A DNA stretch of 38,187 bases. It comes from an uncultured Geobacter sp. Lineage in GTDB: Bacteria > Desulfobacterota > Desulfuromonadia > Geobacterales > CAIOGM01. The position numbers and the translations under genes were made by a program. The notes under the pieces were generated by a model. It did no database searches. It worked only from the letters and a program-made list of their open reading frames with translations, and was not told where the DNA came from. This document shows, one piece after another, positions 27,902 through 36,897 of this stretch (its first letter is position 1; every line of letters begins with the position of its first letter). Where the stretch lies: assembly GCA_903857795.1 (NCBI GenBank), contig CAIOGM010000065.1, positions 1 to 38,187 of the forward strand. Reading direction: 5' to 3'.

Positions 27902-29623
27902 TTACGCCTTGCTGAACTGCATCTCACAGAGCCTCTTGTAGAGCCCCCCCTGGGCCAGCAGCTGGGCATGGTTCCCCTGCTCCACGATCCGGCCGCTCTC
28001 CAGCACCAGGATCTTGTCCGCATGAAGGATCGTCGACAACCGGTGGGCGATGACAAAGGTGGTCCGGTTGGTCATCAGGTTGTTGAGCGCCTTCTGGACC
28101 ATCTGCTCGCTCTCGGTATCCAGGGCGCTGGTCGCCTCGTCCAGGATCAGGATCGGGGCGTCCTTGAGAATGGCCCGGGCGATGCAGATCCGCTGGCGCT
28201 GGCCGCCGGAGAGTCGCACCCCCCGGTCGCCGATATTCGTGGCATACCCTTCGGGGAGCGCGGCAATGAATTCGTGGGCGTAGGCGGCCATGGCCGCGGC
28301 CTCCACCTCTGCGTCGGTTGCATCGAAGTTCCCGTAGCGGATATTATTGGCAAGGGTGTCGTTGAACAGGGTGATCTCCTGATCGACCAGGGCGATCTGC
28401 TGCACCAGGCACTCAATCCTGATCTTCCGGATATCCACGTCGTCGATACAGATAGCCCCCGAGGTGACGTCATAGAACCTGCTGAGGAGCGAGACCAGCG
28501 TGCTCTTGCCGCTGCCGGATGGTCCTACCAGGGCCACGATCTCCCCGGATTTTGCCTGGAGAGAGATCTCCCGGAGGACAGGGTCGTCGCCATAGGCAAA
28601 ATTGACATGGCGAAACGCCACATTCCCCTGGGAACGGCCGATGGTCACCGCATCAGGGAGGTCGACTATCTCCGGCTGCTCATCGATGATCTCGAAGATC
28701 CGGGTCGCGGCCCCGGCCGATGTCTGGATGGTGTTATAGGAGCTGTTGAGGCTCTTGATCGGCTTGTACACCAGCGCCATGGCGGTGAGAAAGGAAAAAA
28801 ACTCGGGAGCGGTGGTCTCTCCCCGGAGCACCATGCTCCCCCCCACCCAGATCACACCGGAGATCCCCAGTGAGGTGATCAACTCGGCAATGGGTGAGGA
28901 GAGGGAGTTGTACTTGATGTTCTTCCGGACGAAGCGGTAGTACGCCCTGGTGGTCTCCTGAAACCGTGAGACCTCCCACTTTTCCAGGCCAAAGGACTTG
29001 ACCACCTTGATACCGGAAAACGTCTCCTGGAGGATCGCCGCCACATCCCCCATCTTTTCCTGGCTCTCTCTGGAGAGCCGCTTGATCCGTTTCCCGATCT
29101 TCTGGGCGATGATGACGGTGACCGGAATCACGAGGAAGGTCACCAGCGCCAGGCGCCAGTTCCGGTAAAAGATCACCGTCAGAAGCGACAGAGCGGAAAA
29201 GCCGTCCCGACAGATGCTGGTCACCACATTGGCGATCCCCCCCTGCATCACCGCCACATCACTCAGCACACGGGACATGAGCCCGCCGGTGGTCTGTCGA
29301 TGATAAAAACGGAGGGTCAGCTTCATGCTGTTGCGGTAGACGTCGTTGCGGATCTCCTGCACCGCCAGTTCACCGGCGGTCCGGATGAAATAGTCGTTGA
29401 GAAACCGGCAGACGGCGCGCACGAGAAAGAGGAGGAAGACCACCAGAGGGAGGAGGGTGAATACCGTGAGATCCTTGGTGGCGAAGATCTTCTTGAGCAG
29501 CGGTTCAACCAGATAGGCGAAGGCGCCGTCCATGCTCCCCACGGCGACAGCGGCGAGGGTTGAGACGAGTATCCGCCCCCAGTAGGGCTTACTATACCGA
29601 ATGATCCTGCCGAAGGTCGTCAT
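27902..29623 (-). CDS. msbA: Lipid A export ABC transporter, permease/ATP-binding
   Basis: Homodimeric flippase that moves core-lipid A across the inner membrane. The 573 residues include an N-terminal exporter domain with about six transmembrane helices (residues 15-300). The ATPase domain has Walker A GPSGSGKST (367-375), signature LSGGQRQR (471-478), Walker B ILILDE (491-496) followed by ATSALD, and the switch His527. The ATG at 29623 forms ATGA with the lpxB stop, so it is coupled to lpxB. Position among lpx genes and upstream of waaA supports MsbA rather than another ABC exporter. Confidence 0.94.
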   Translation of the reverse strand: MTTFGRIIRYSKPYWGRILVSTLAAVAVGSMDGAFAYLVEPLLKKIFATKDLTVFTLLPLVVFLLFLVRAVCRFLNDYFIRTAGELAVQEIRNDVYRNSMKLTLRFYHRQTTGGLMSRVLSDVAVMQGGIANVVTSICRDGFSALSLLTVIFYRNWRLALVTFLVIPVTVIIAQKIGKRIKRLSRESQEKMGDVAAILQETFSGIKVVKSFGLEKWEVSRFQETTRAYYRFVRKNIKYNSLSSPIAELITSLGISGVIWVGGSMVLRGETTAPEFFSFLTAMALVYKPIKSLNSSYNTIQTSAGAATRIFEIIDEQPEIVDLPDAVTIGRSQGNVAFRHVNFAYGDDPVLREISLQAKSGEIVALVGPSGSGKSTLVSLLSRFYDVTSGAICIDDVDIRKIRIECLVQQIALVDQEITLFNDTLANNIRYGNFDATDAEVEAAAMAAYAHEFIAALPEGYATNIGDRGVRLSGGQRQRICIARAILKDAPILILDEATSALDTESEQMVQKALNNLMTNRTTFVIAHRLSTILHADKILVLESGRIVEQGNHAQLLAQGGLYKRLCEMQFSKA

Positions 29624-30777
29624 TCTTCTCCCTCTCTCCTCTCCAGCATCGTGACGGCAACCTCGGCCAACCGGGCCGAACAGCCGCCGCTCCCCAACTT
29701 TGCCCGCACCCCGGCCAGTTTCGCCCGGATCTGCGTACGGTACCCGGAGTCATCGAGGATGCGGCTGATCTCGGCGGCTATGGCCGGAGGCTGCGCCTCC
29801 CCTTGAATCAACTCCATCACCACCCGTTCTCCCGCCACGATATTGCAGATACCGGCGTGCTCGATCCGGACCAACCGTCTGCCGATCTGATAGGTCAGCT
29901 CCGACACCCGGTAGATAATCACCATGGGGACGGCCATGAGCGCCAACTCCAGGGTTACCGTGCCGGAGACGCTGATCACCGCGGCACAGAGCTGCATGAC
30001 GTCGTAGGTCAACCCTTCGACGATGGTGACGTGGAGAGCCGCGGCCTTCAGCAACGACTCCAGCTCTTCCCGTCGGAAACTGGGGGCCAGGGGGAGGACC
30101 AACTGGATATCCGGATACCGCTCCCTGAGCAGCCGGGCGGAGTCGATGATGGTGGCGAAGAGGTTTTTCAGCTCGCTCCGGCGGCTCCCCGGGAAGAGCC
30201 CCACCACCCGCCGGGAGGGATCGAGGCCAAAGCGATAAAACGCCTCGTCACGGGTCAAGGTAGGCCGCACGATATCCAGGAGCGGATGTCCCACATAGGT
30301 CACCGGCACCCCGACCCGCTCGTAGAGGGGGACCTCAAAGGGAAAGAGGACCGCCATCCGGTCCACGATCCGCGCCATCTTCTTCACCCTCCCGGGGCGC
30401 CAGGCCCAGACCTGAGGGCTGATATAAAAGAGGACCGTGACCCCGGCCCTCTTGGCCGCCGCGGCCAGTAGCTGGTTGAACTCCTGGTAATCGATGAGAA
30501 TCAGGAGATCGGGGCGGTTGGCAGTGAACTCTTTCTTGAGCAGGTGATAGGCGCGCCAGATGGTTCCGGCATGGGCGATGATCTCCACCAGGCCGAACAC
30601 CGCCATCTCATCGGCATCCACCAGGGTCCCCACCCCCGCCTCCCGCATCAGCTTCCCCCCCATGCCGTAGAAACGGGCAGCAGGGAGTCGAAGACGCATC
30701 TCCTCCGTCAGCCAGGCGCCGTACTTGTCACCGGACGCCTCACCGGCCACGATCATGATCCGCGGTTCAGCAATCAT
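29620..30777 (-). CDS. lpxB: Lipid-A-disaccharide synthase
   Basis: Condenses UDP-2,3-diacylglucosamine with lipid X to the lipid A disaccharide at the inner membrane. The 385-residue product has IMIVAGEASGDKYGA, AVFGLVEII, the catalytic Asp96 in LIDYQEFN (aligned with Asp98 of E. coli; the second acidic position is Glu), YISPQVWAWR and FPGSRRSEL with the donor-site Arg. The ATG at 30777 has GGAG eight bases before it. A longer frame reaching 30852 only translates a palindromic repeat and is rejected. Its substrate lipid X needs LpxI, LpxH or LpxG, none of which is present in this window. Confidence 0.95.
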   Translation of the reverse strand: MIAEPRIMIVAGEASGDKYGAWLTEEMRLRLPAARFYGMGGKLMREAGVGTLVDADEMAVFGLVEIIAHAGTIWRAYHLLKKEFTANRPDLLILIDYQEFNQLLAAAAKRAGVTVLFYISPQVWAWRPGRVKKMARIVDRMAVLFPFEVPLYERVGVPVTYVGHPLLDIVRPTLTRDEAFYRFGLDPSRRVVGLFPGSRRSELKNLFATIIDSARLLRERYPDIQLVLPLAPSFRREELESLLKAAALHVTIVEGLTYDVMQLCAAVISVSGTVTLELALMAVPMVIIYRVSELTYQIGRRLVRIEHAGICNIVAGERVVMELIQGEAQPPAIAAEISRILDDSGYRTQIRAKLAGVRAKLGSGGCSARLAEVAVTMLERREGEE

Positions 30778-30817
30778 GAAAGGAACTCCAGGCGGTATGC
30801 CGCGACCAATACACGTA

Positions 30818-30839
30818 GGGGCGACGCATGCGTCGCCCC
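30818..30839. repeat. Perfect 22-bp palindrome between lpxA and lpxB
   Basis: GGGGCGACGCATGCGTCGCCCC reads identically on both strands, and GTA before it gives the same GTAGGGGCG beginning as the other repeats in this window. It lies in the 100-base lpxA-lpxB gap. A cruciform or RNA hairpin of 11 pairs without a loop would have to open at its centre. No protein is encoded. Confidence 0.85.
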
Positions 30840-30877
30840 ACAGCCGTGCCAATGAGAGAGAGAGACAGATCCGGGCA

Positions 30878-31654
30878 TCAGCGGCAGATCCCCCGCTGGG
30901 CCGAGTCGATAAATCCGATGAACCTGACCACCTCCGGGAGCGGCAGCAGCTCCGACTTCATCCGCTCCACCGCCTCCTTGAGCCGCAGGTCGGAGGTCAG
31001 GAGTCGATAGGCCTTCTTCAACTCGGCAATGGCCTCTTCACTCACCCCCCGGCGCTTGAGGCCGATGAGGTTGAGTCCCCGCAGCGCGGCGTCACGCTTG
31101 TCGGTGGTGGCGGCGATGGTGTACGGCGGAACATCATGCCCCACCATGGTGCCGCCGCCGATCATGGAGTGACAGCCGATCCGGGAAAACTGGTGGATGG
31201 CGCAGAGTCCGCCGATGATGGCGTAATCCTCCACGCAGACATGGCCGGCCAGAGTGGCACAGTTGGCCATGACTACGCCGTTTCCCACGTGACAGTCGTG
31301 GGCCACGTGGGCGTAGGCCATGAAGAGGTTGTCATCCCCCACCGTGGTCTCCCCGTCGCCGGTGACAGTCCCCAGGTGGAGGGTGGAGAATTCACGAATG
31401 GTGTTACGGTCGCCGATCAGGAGCCGGGTCTCTTCCCCCTTGTACTTCAGGTCCTGGGGGATGGCCCCCACGGAGGCCATCTGAAAGATCCGGTTCTCCT
31501 CGCCGATCTCGGTCCACCCCTCAACCACCGCATGGGGGCCGACACTGCTCCCCCTGCCGATCTTCACATGGGGTCCGATGACTGCATAGGGACCGATCTC
31601 CACATCAGCTGCAAGTTCGGCGCCGGGATAGATAACTGCAGTGGGGTGTATCAT
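30878..31654 (-). CDS. lpxA: UDP-N-acetylglucosamine acyltransferase
   Basis: First step of lipid A synthesis: transfer of an R-3-hydroxyacyl chain from acyl carrier protein to the 3-OH of UDP-GlcNAc. The 258-residue product is a left-handed beta-helix with hexapeptide repeats beginning IHPTAVIYPGAELAADVEIGPYAVIG. YAHVAHDCHVGN contains the catalytic His in the position of His125 of E. coli. A helical C-terminal domain follows. The ATG at 31654 is chosen with AGGAG five bases upstream; an ATG at 31681 would add unrelated residues. Order lpxD-fabZ-lpxA is the standard one. Confidence 0.96.
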   Translation of the reverse strand: MIHPTAVIYPGAELAADVEIGPYAVIGPHVKIGRGSSVGPHAVVEGWTEIGEENRIFQMASVGAIPQDLKYKGEETRLLIGDRNTIREFSTLHLGTVTGDGETTVGDDNLFMAYAHVAHDCHVGNGVVMANCATLAGHVCVEDYAIIGGLCAIHQFSRIGCHSMIGGGTMVGHDVPPYTIAATTDKRDAALRGLNLIGLKRRGVSEEAIAELKKAYRLLTSDLRLKEAVERMKSELLPLPEVVRFIGFIDSAQRGICR

Positions 31655-31674
31655 AGCGTCTCCTGTTACAAAAA

Positions 31675-31739
31675 GGTTCACTGTTCAAGGTTCAAGGTTA
31701 AAACCCTGAACATAGAACCCTGAACATTGAACGGGTTCA
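31675..31739. repeat. Heptanucleotide array with an orientation switch, fabZ-lpxA gap
   Basis: About four units of GGTTCAA type (31675-31702) are followed by about five of the opposite ACCCTGA / ACATTGA type, so the two halves can pair into a hairpin. The array reaches into the fabZ stop codon: TGA is the start of a TGAACCC unit on the coding strand. Same family as the array at 27822. Confidence 0.8.
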
Positions 31740-32201
31740 CTGCCTGTCCATGGCCGCGAAGGTCGCCTTCAGGTCTGCCTGAGCCACCACCTTGCCGTCA
31801 ACCGTCGCCCTGCCGTGAAAGCACCAGATCCCCCGTTTGCACGCGGTGGCGGTCATCTCGATGAGCAGCTGGTCCCCGGGACGCACCGGCTTGCGGAACT
31901 TGGCGTTATCAATGGAGGCGAAATAGCAGACCTTTTTTTTGACCTCATCGTCCGAGGCCTGATAGGCGAGAATCCCCCCCACCTGGGCCATCCCCTCGAT
32001 GATGAGCACCCCCGGCATGATGGGGTGCCCGGGGAAATGGCCGGGGAAAAACGGCTCGTTGATAGTCACGTTCTTGAGCCCGACGATCCTCTTGCCCGGT
32101 TCATACTCGACCACCCGGTCCACCAGCAGAAAAGGATAGCGGTGCGGCAGGATACTCATTATCTCGCCGATATCCATGATTACCGGTCTCGACTCTTGCA
32201 T
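31737..32201 (-). CDS. fabZ: 3-hydroxyacyl-ACP dehydratase FabZ
   Basis: Dehydrates R-3-hydroxyacyl-ACP in fatty acid elongation and competes with LpxA/LpxD for the same substrate, which explains its place between them. The 154 residues form a hot-dog fold with [13 protein letters not shown] and [23 protein letters not shown] divided by the catalytic His55 and Glu69. The ATG at 32201 follows the lpxD TGA after one base and has GGGGGAG just upstream, so it is the preferred start over ATG 32177. Length is normal. Confidence 0.96.
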   Translation of the reverse strand: MQESRPVIMDIGEIMSILPHRYPFLLVDRVVEYEPGKRIVGLKNVTINEPFFPGHFPGHPIMPGVLIIEGMAQVGGILAYQASDDEVKKKVCYFASIDNAKFRKPVRPGDQLLIEMTATACKRGIWCFHGRATVDGKVVAQADLKATFAAMDRQ

Positions 32202-32202
32202 G

Positions 32203-33246
32203 TCACTCCCCCTTTTTCGCCGGAAGCAGCGCTTCCAGCTCTTTCAGTCGTTTTTCGAGCTCAATGATGCTCTTGCGCATCTCCGGAATCTTGGGAGCGG
32301 CCATGGCGGCCTTGAGCCACTGCCGATGCGGCATGGCGGGATAGCCGGAATAGACCTGCCCGGCGGGGATGTCGTTGTGAATCCCGGATTTGGCCCCTAC
32401 CATGGCCCGGTCGCCGATCTCCAGATGGCCGGCAACCCCCACCTGCCCCCCCAGGGTGACGAACTCTCCCAGCTTCGTGCTCCCGGAGACCCCTACCTGT
32501 GAGACGATGATGCTGTGCGCGCCGATGACACAGTTATGGGCGATCTGAACGAGATTGTCGATCTTGGCGCCGCGCCGGATGATGGTGGCCCCCAGGGCAG
32601 CCCGGTCGATGGTGGTGTTGGAGCCGATCTCCACATCATCTTCGATGATCACGATCCCCACCTGAGGGATCTTATAGTGCCCGGTGCTCTCCGGCGCGTA
32701 GCCGAACCCGTCACTCCCCACCACGGAGCCGTTATGGATGATCACCCGGCTCCCCACCCGGCAGCGCTCGCGGATACTCACATTGGCGTGGAGCACCGTA
32801 TCGGAACCGACCTCCACCCCCTCATAGAGCGCCACACCGGGGAAGAGGGTCACCCGGTCACCGAGGATCACCCCATCCCCCACGAAGGCGCCGGGGTAGA
32901 CGGTGACAGCGGCCCCCATGACCACGCGGTCGCCCACAAAAGCGCCCGGCATGACCCCCCTGACCCGAGGGGGGCGCACATAAAAGAGGGTGACCAGCTT
33001 GGCGAAGCCCAGATACGGATTGGCCAGGTAGATGGCGTTCTTCCCGTAGCTCTTCGCTCCGGGAGGGAGCAGGAGCGCCCCGGCTGCGGTGGACTCCACC
33101 CTGGCGGCATATCTGGGATTGGCCAGGAAGGAAATTTGGCGTTCCTGAGCATCGTCCAGACCGGCTACGCCGGATATCCTGACGCTCCCATCACCCTGGA
33201 GGTCACCGCCCAGATAATCTGCAAGTTCCTTGAGAGTTTTTTCCAC
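32203..33246 (-). CDS. lpxD: UDP-3-O-(3-hydroxyacyl)glucosamine N-acyltransferase
   Basis: Third lipid A step: N-acylation of UDP-3-O-acyl-glucosamine. The 347 residues comprise an N-terminal uridine-binding domain (1-95), a long hexapeptide-repeat beta-helix (about 98-300) and a charged C-terminal helix. The catalytic His237 lies in [10 protein letters not shown] (His239 in E. coli), and GHYKIPQVG is the conserved acyl-pocket segment. The start is GTG at 33246 with GAGG six bases before it. It follows skp by 29 bases in the same operon. Confidence 0.96.
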   Translation of the reverse strand: MEKTLKELADYLGGDLQGDGSVRISGVAGLDDAQERQISFLANPRYAARVESTAAGALLLPPGAKSYGKNAIYLANPYLGFAKLVTLFYVRPPRVRGVMPGAFVGDRVVMGAAVTVYPGAFVGDGVILGDRVTLFPGVALYEGVEVGSDTVLHANVSIRERCRVGSRVIIHNGSVVGSDGFGYAPESTGHYKIPQVGIVIIEDDVEIGSNTTIDRAALGATIIRRGAKIDNLVQIAHNCVIGAHSIIVSQVGVSGSTKLGEFVTLGGQVGVAGHLEIGDRAMVGAKSGIHNDIPAGQVYSGYPAMPHRQWLKAAMAAPKIPEMRKSIIELEKRLKELEALLPAKKGE

Positions 33247-33275
33247 GGGGTACCTCGTGATGCGCGCGTTGCGTA

Positions 33276-33803
33276 CTACTTCCTCTTCATTGAGTTGAAC
33301 TGCTTCACCAAGACGTCGGTTACATCGACCTTCTCGTCAAAGAAGACGATGTTGTCGCTCCCGGTACGGGCAAAGATCAGGGTGTAGCCGTTCTTGCGGC
33401 CGTACTCTTCGACGACCTTGATAAATGACTCCAGTATTCTTTTGGTGAGTTCCTCATCCTTCGTCTGGAGTTCGTCCTGGGCGTCCTTGGTAAAGCGCTG
33501 GAAATCCTTGAGCTTGGCAGAGTAATCCTTCTCTTTTTCGGCCTTCTTGCTATCCGAAAGGAGCACCCCCTGACGTTCGAGTTCATCCTTCAGCTTCTTA
33601 AGCTCATCCTGCTTCACATTGATCTCGTCCTGGTATTTCTTTACCTTGACCGAGAGCTGTTCCTTGGCCTCTTTCCCCACATCGGACAGGTTCATGGCCT
33701 TTTGAATGTCCACGTACCCGAACTTCGCCTCGGCGGAGCAGACACCGGCGGCAACCGCCAGGGTCAGAAGGAGTGTCATGCTCATGGTGATGATTCGCTT
33801 CAT
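33276..33803 (-). CDS. skp: OmpH/Skp-family periplasmic chaperone
   Basis: Holds unfolded outer-membrane proteins in the periplasm and delivers them to the BAM complex. The 175-residue precursor has a signal peptide (residues 1 to about 24, ending CSA), then [12 protein letters not shown] and a long Lys/Glu-rich coiled coil (about 45-140) with a C-terminal beta strand, as in the jellyfish-shaped Skp trimer. ATG 33803 has GAGGAGAG upstream. It lies 60 bases after bamA, the usual partner order. Confidence 0.92.
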   Translation of the reverse strand: MKRIITMSMTLLLTLAVAAGVCSAEAKFGYVDIQKAMNLSDVGKEAKEQLSVKVKKYQDEINVKQDELKKLKDELERQGVLLSDSKKAEKEKDYSAKLKDFQRFTKDAQDELQTKDEELTKRILESFIKVVEEYGRKNGYTLIFARTGSDNIVFFDEKVDVTDVLVKQFNSMKRK

Positions 33804-33862
33804 AATTCTCTCTCCTCACTGTTGATAATGAACGTCAGGTTGTTGATATGGGCGCCGGGTTC

Positions 33863-36187
33863 CTAAAAGAACCCTCCCATGGAAAACTCCAGTTTGCCGC
33901 TTTTCTTGTCGATCCCGGACCTGGGGTTGATGGGAATGCCGTACTCCAGCCGGAGAGGTCCCATGGGGGAGAACCAGCGGACCCCACCACCATAACTGGT
34001 CAGAAAACGGGAGAAGAACTGCTGGTCCCGCCCGTCCGGGGTCTGCCCCCATGCATACCCGGCGTCGTAGAAGAGGACCCCCTTGAGACCGGCGTCCTTG
34101 ACGATGGGGAAGGTGGTCTCCGCCGAGAAGACCCCCTCCTTGACCCCACCCAGGTAGTTGGTGCCGGTCTGGTTGTACACACCGGTAATCGGATCGTTCA
34201 CCCCCAGCGGAGTCGTCGGACAGACGGAACGGGAATCATAGCCGCGGACGGTATTTATCCCCCCCACATAGAATCGGTCCTGCTGGTAGATCTCTTTCCC
34301 CAGGCTCTGCATATAACCGAGGACTCCCCTGAGGGAACCGACCACGCTATAGAAGAGCGGGTGATAGTACTTGGCCTCCCCCATGTAGCGGATGAAGCGG
34401 GTCGTCCCTCCCAGCCCGGCAAACTCGGCGGAGAGGGAGGAGGTCAATCCCTTGGTGGGATCCGGCCGGTAATCGGTGGTATTCAGGCTGACGCTCCCCG
34501 TGACGGAGCTGGTGGTCGTGCTCGGGACGAGCTGCCCCGAGGTCACCAGCGTCTGGTCCAGGATGCCGTAGATATCGGTTTTTACCAGTTTGTAGAGCCA
34601 GTAGACGCTCAGATCATCGGTTAAGGCATATCCGGCCTTGATATCTCCGCCGGTGTCCCGCTGGCTGTAGTTGGTCCAGTCCCGTTGGGTCCGATAAATG
34701 TCCCCCCCCAGGGTCCAGCGGGTATCAAGGAAATAGGGATCGGTGACACCGACGTTGTAGGTCTGGGATCGCCCCCCCAGGGAGGCGGCCAGGTTGGCCT
34801 TGAGCCCCAGCCCCAGGAAGTTGGACTGGGATACCGACCCCTGACCGACGATCCCGTCAACGGAACTGTAGCCGGCTCCGAAACTGAAGGTCCCCGTGGG
34901 CTTCTCCTTGACCTCCACGTTGATATTCATCTTCTTCGCATCGCTCCCGGCCGCCGTGGCAAGATTCGCCTCCTCGAAGAAACCGAGATTCATCAGGTTC
35001 TGCTTGCTCCGCTTGAGCCCGGTGCCGCTATAGAGCTGCCCCTCGGAGAGGCGCAGCTCCCGTCGGATGACCTTGTCACGGGTTTTGCTGTTTCCCGAGA
35101 CACCGATCCTCTCGATGTAGACCTTCTCCCCCTTCTCCATATCATAGGTGAGGTCGATACTCTTCTTCTCGGCGTTCACCCTGGTCAGCGGGGAGATGTT
35201 GGCATAGGCGTACCCCTTGTCGCCGAAGGAGTCGGTAATGGTGAAGACATCGGTGCGGAGTTTGCCGCGGCTGAAGATCTCCCCTGTCAGGAGCTGGAGC
35301 TTCTCCTTGATGGCGGGGAGGTCCTCCGGCAGGTCCCCCTTGAAGTCGATGGTCCCGGCCCGGAACTGATCCCCCTCGGTGATCCCGATGGTCACCACCA
35401 ACCCGCTCTTGTCATCCAGGAGCCGGACCTTCGGCTCTCCCACCTTGACATTGGCGTAACCGTTGTTCATGTAGAGATCGGCGATGAGGCCGGCGTCATT
35501 TTTGAGGAGCTCTTCCTTGTAGGTCCCGGCGCCGGTGATCCAGGAGAGGAACCACTTCTCCTTGGTCTCCATGACCTTGAGAATCTGTTTCGCCGTATAG
35601 TTCTTGTTGCCGGTGAAGGTGATCTCTTTGATGTAAATCTTCTCCCCCTCCTTGATGGTGAAGAGGAGCTTGACTTCGGTAGGGGAGCTCTTCTCCACCG
35701 TCGTGGTGACCTCCGCCAGGTAGTACCCTTCATCGGCGTAGAGCTTCTTGATCTTCTTGACGCTCACGGTCAGATCCCGCGGGGTATACACCGTGCCGCT
35801 CTTGACGGTCAGGACCTCCCTGATCTTTTCGGCGGTGAGTTCCTTGTTCCCTTTGATCTCAATATCCCTGACAAACGGCTTTTCCACCAGATTGAATACC
35901 AGGTTGACGCCGCCGGAGACACTCTCCGTGGCCGCATTCACATCCTGGAAGAGGCCAAGCTGGTAGATGGCGCGCACGTCGGCGTCGATCCGGGCCGGCG
36001 CCGCCGGCTCTCCCTTTTTCGTCTTGACAACATTAATGACGGCCGCCGGTTCCACCCGGTTGACCCCCAGGACGATCAGCTCTATGACCGTAGGGTCCGC
36101 CTCGGCGCGGGCGACTCCCTGAAAAGTCAGGAGCAGCAGCACCGCCAGCAGCAGGGCCGGCCAGCTGCGCAATCCCGGAAACGACAT
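33863..36187 (-). CDS. bamA: Outer-membrane protein assembly factor BamA
   Basis: Omp85-family barrel that inserts outer-membrane proteins. The 774-residue precursor begins with a signal peptide (LLLAVLLLLTFQGVARA). Five POTRA domains span about residues 28-400; clear ones start at VRDIEIKGNKELTAEKI, IKEITFTGNKNYTAKQI and IERIGVSGNSKTRDKVI. A 16-strand barrel ends in the C-terminal Phe-Phe. The L6 motif appears as VRGYDSRS. The ATG at 36187 is preferred because GAGG stands eight bases upstream and the signal peptide follows at once; an ATG at 36226 overlapping the lolD stop is the alternative. Family assignment is secure. Confidence 0.95.
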   Translation of the reverse strand: MSFPGLRSWPALLLAVLLLLTFQGVARAEADPTVIELIVLGVNRVEPAAVINVVKTKKGEPAAPARIDADVRAIYQLGLFQDVNAATESVSGGVNLVFNLVEKPFVRDIEIKGNKELTAEKIREVLTVKSGTVYTPRDLTVSVKKIKKLYADEGYYLAEVTTTVEKSSPTEVKLLFTIKEGEKIYIKEITFTGNKNYTAKQILKVMETKEKWFLSWITGAGTYKEELLKNDAGLIADLYMNNGYANVKVGEPKVRLLDDKSGLVVTIGITEGDQFRAGTIDFKGDLPEDLPAIKEKLQLLTGEIFSRGKLRTDVFTITDSFGDKGYAYANISPLTRVNAEKKSIDLTYDMEKGEKVYIERIGVSGNSKTRDKVIRRELRLSEGQLYSGTGLKRSKQNLMNLGFFEEANLATAAGSDAKKMNINVEVKEKPTGTFSFGAGYSSVDGIVGQGSVSQSNFLGLGLKANLAASLGGRSQTYNVGVTDPYFLDTRWTLGGDIYRTQRDWTNYSQRDTGGDIKAGYALTDDLSVYWLYKLVKTDIYGILDQTLVTSGQLVPSTTTSSVTGSVSLNTTDYRPDPTKGLTSSLSAEFAGLGGTTRFIRYMGEAKYYHPLFYSVVGSLRGVLGYMQSLGKEIYQQDRFYVGGINTVRGYDSRSVCPTTPLGVNDPITGVYNQTGTNYLGGVKEGVFSAETTFPIVKDAGLKGVLFYDAGYAWGQTPDGRDQQFFSRFLTSYGGGVRWFSPMGPLRLEYGIPINPRSGIDKKSGKLEFSMGGFF

Positions 36188-36225
36188 TTCCGTCACCTCA
36201 CTCCTCATCGTTATGTACCATGACA

Positions 36226-36897
36226 TCAGGATATCCGCCCGTCTTCTAGCTGCACGATCTTCCCCATGCTGGAGGCCAGCCGCTCGTTGTGCGTCACAAT
36301 GATCAGGGTGATCCCCAGCTCGTCATGGAGCTGGCGCAAGAGATCGTGAACCCCATCGCTGCTCTTGCGGTCCAGGTTCCCTGTCGGTTCATCGGCAAGG
36401 AGCAGTGCCGGAGAATGGAGCAGAGCTCGGGCGATGGCCACCCGCTGCTGTTCACCACCGGAGAGTTCCGTGGGGCGGTGAGTCAGGCGGTGGCCGAGCC
36501 CCACCTTCCCCAGAAGCGCCGCCGCCTTCTCTTCCACGTCGCGCCGTCTCTGCCGGTCGATGAGTCCCGGCATCATCACGTTCTCCAGGGCGGTAAATTC
36601 GGGGAGAAGATGATGAAACTGGAAGACAAAACCGATGGTCCGGTTCCGGAAGGTCGCTAGGGCCGACTCGCGCCGCCGGAAGATCTCCTCCCCCTGAAAG
36701 AGAAGCGACCCTCCGGTGGGAAGGTCCAGGGTCCCCATGATATGCAGCAGGGTCGTCTTCCCCGCTCCCGAGGGCCCCACCAGGGCGATGGTCTCCCCTG
36801 CCCCGACGCTCATGGTTATCCCCTTGAGCACCTCGATCGTCCCTGGTCCGGCCCCGTAGGACTTCCGGATATCCAGGAGCTCCAGAAGATTACTCAT
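36226..36897 (-). CDS. lolD: Lipoprotein-releasing system ATP-binding protein LolD
   Basis: ATPase of the LolCDE complex that extracts outer-membrane lipoproteins from the inner membrane. The 223 residues show Walker A GPSGAGKT (41-48), Q-loop [18 protein letters not shown], signature LSGGEQQR (145-152) and Walker [13 protein letters not shown] (165-176). The [10 protein letters not shown] segment is characteristic of LolD. The ATG at 36897 overlaps the end of the permease gene by eight bases. Related MacB-type ATPases are alternatives, but the adjacent LolC/E-type permease supports LolD. Confidence 0.94.
   Translation of the reverse strand: MSNLLELLDIRKSYGAGPGTIEVLKGITMSVGAGETIALVGPSGAGKTTLLHIMGTLDLPTGGSLLFQGEEIFRRRESALATFRNRTIGFVFQFHHLLPEFTALENVMMPGLIDRQRRRDVEEKAAALLGKVGLGHRLTHRPTELSGGEQQRVAIARALLHSPALLLADEPTGNLDRKSSDGVHDLLRQLHDELGITLIIVTHNERLASSMGKIVQLEDGRIS

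Noticed and set aside
30778-30852. N-terminal extension of lpxB to 30852
   Set aside because: The extra 25 residues translate the 22-bp palindrome and its flank. The ATG at 30777 has a proper ribosome site and matches the family N-terminus.
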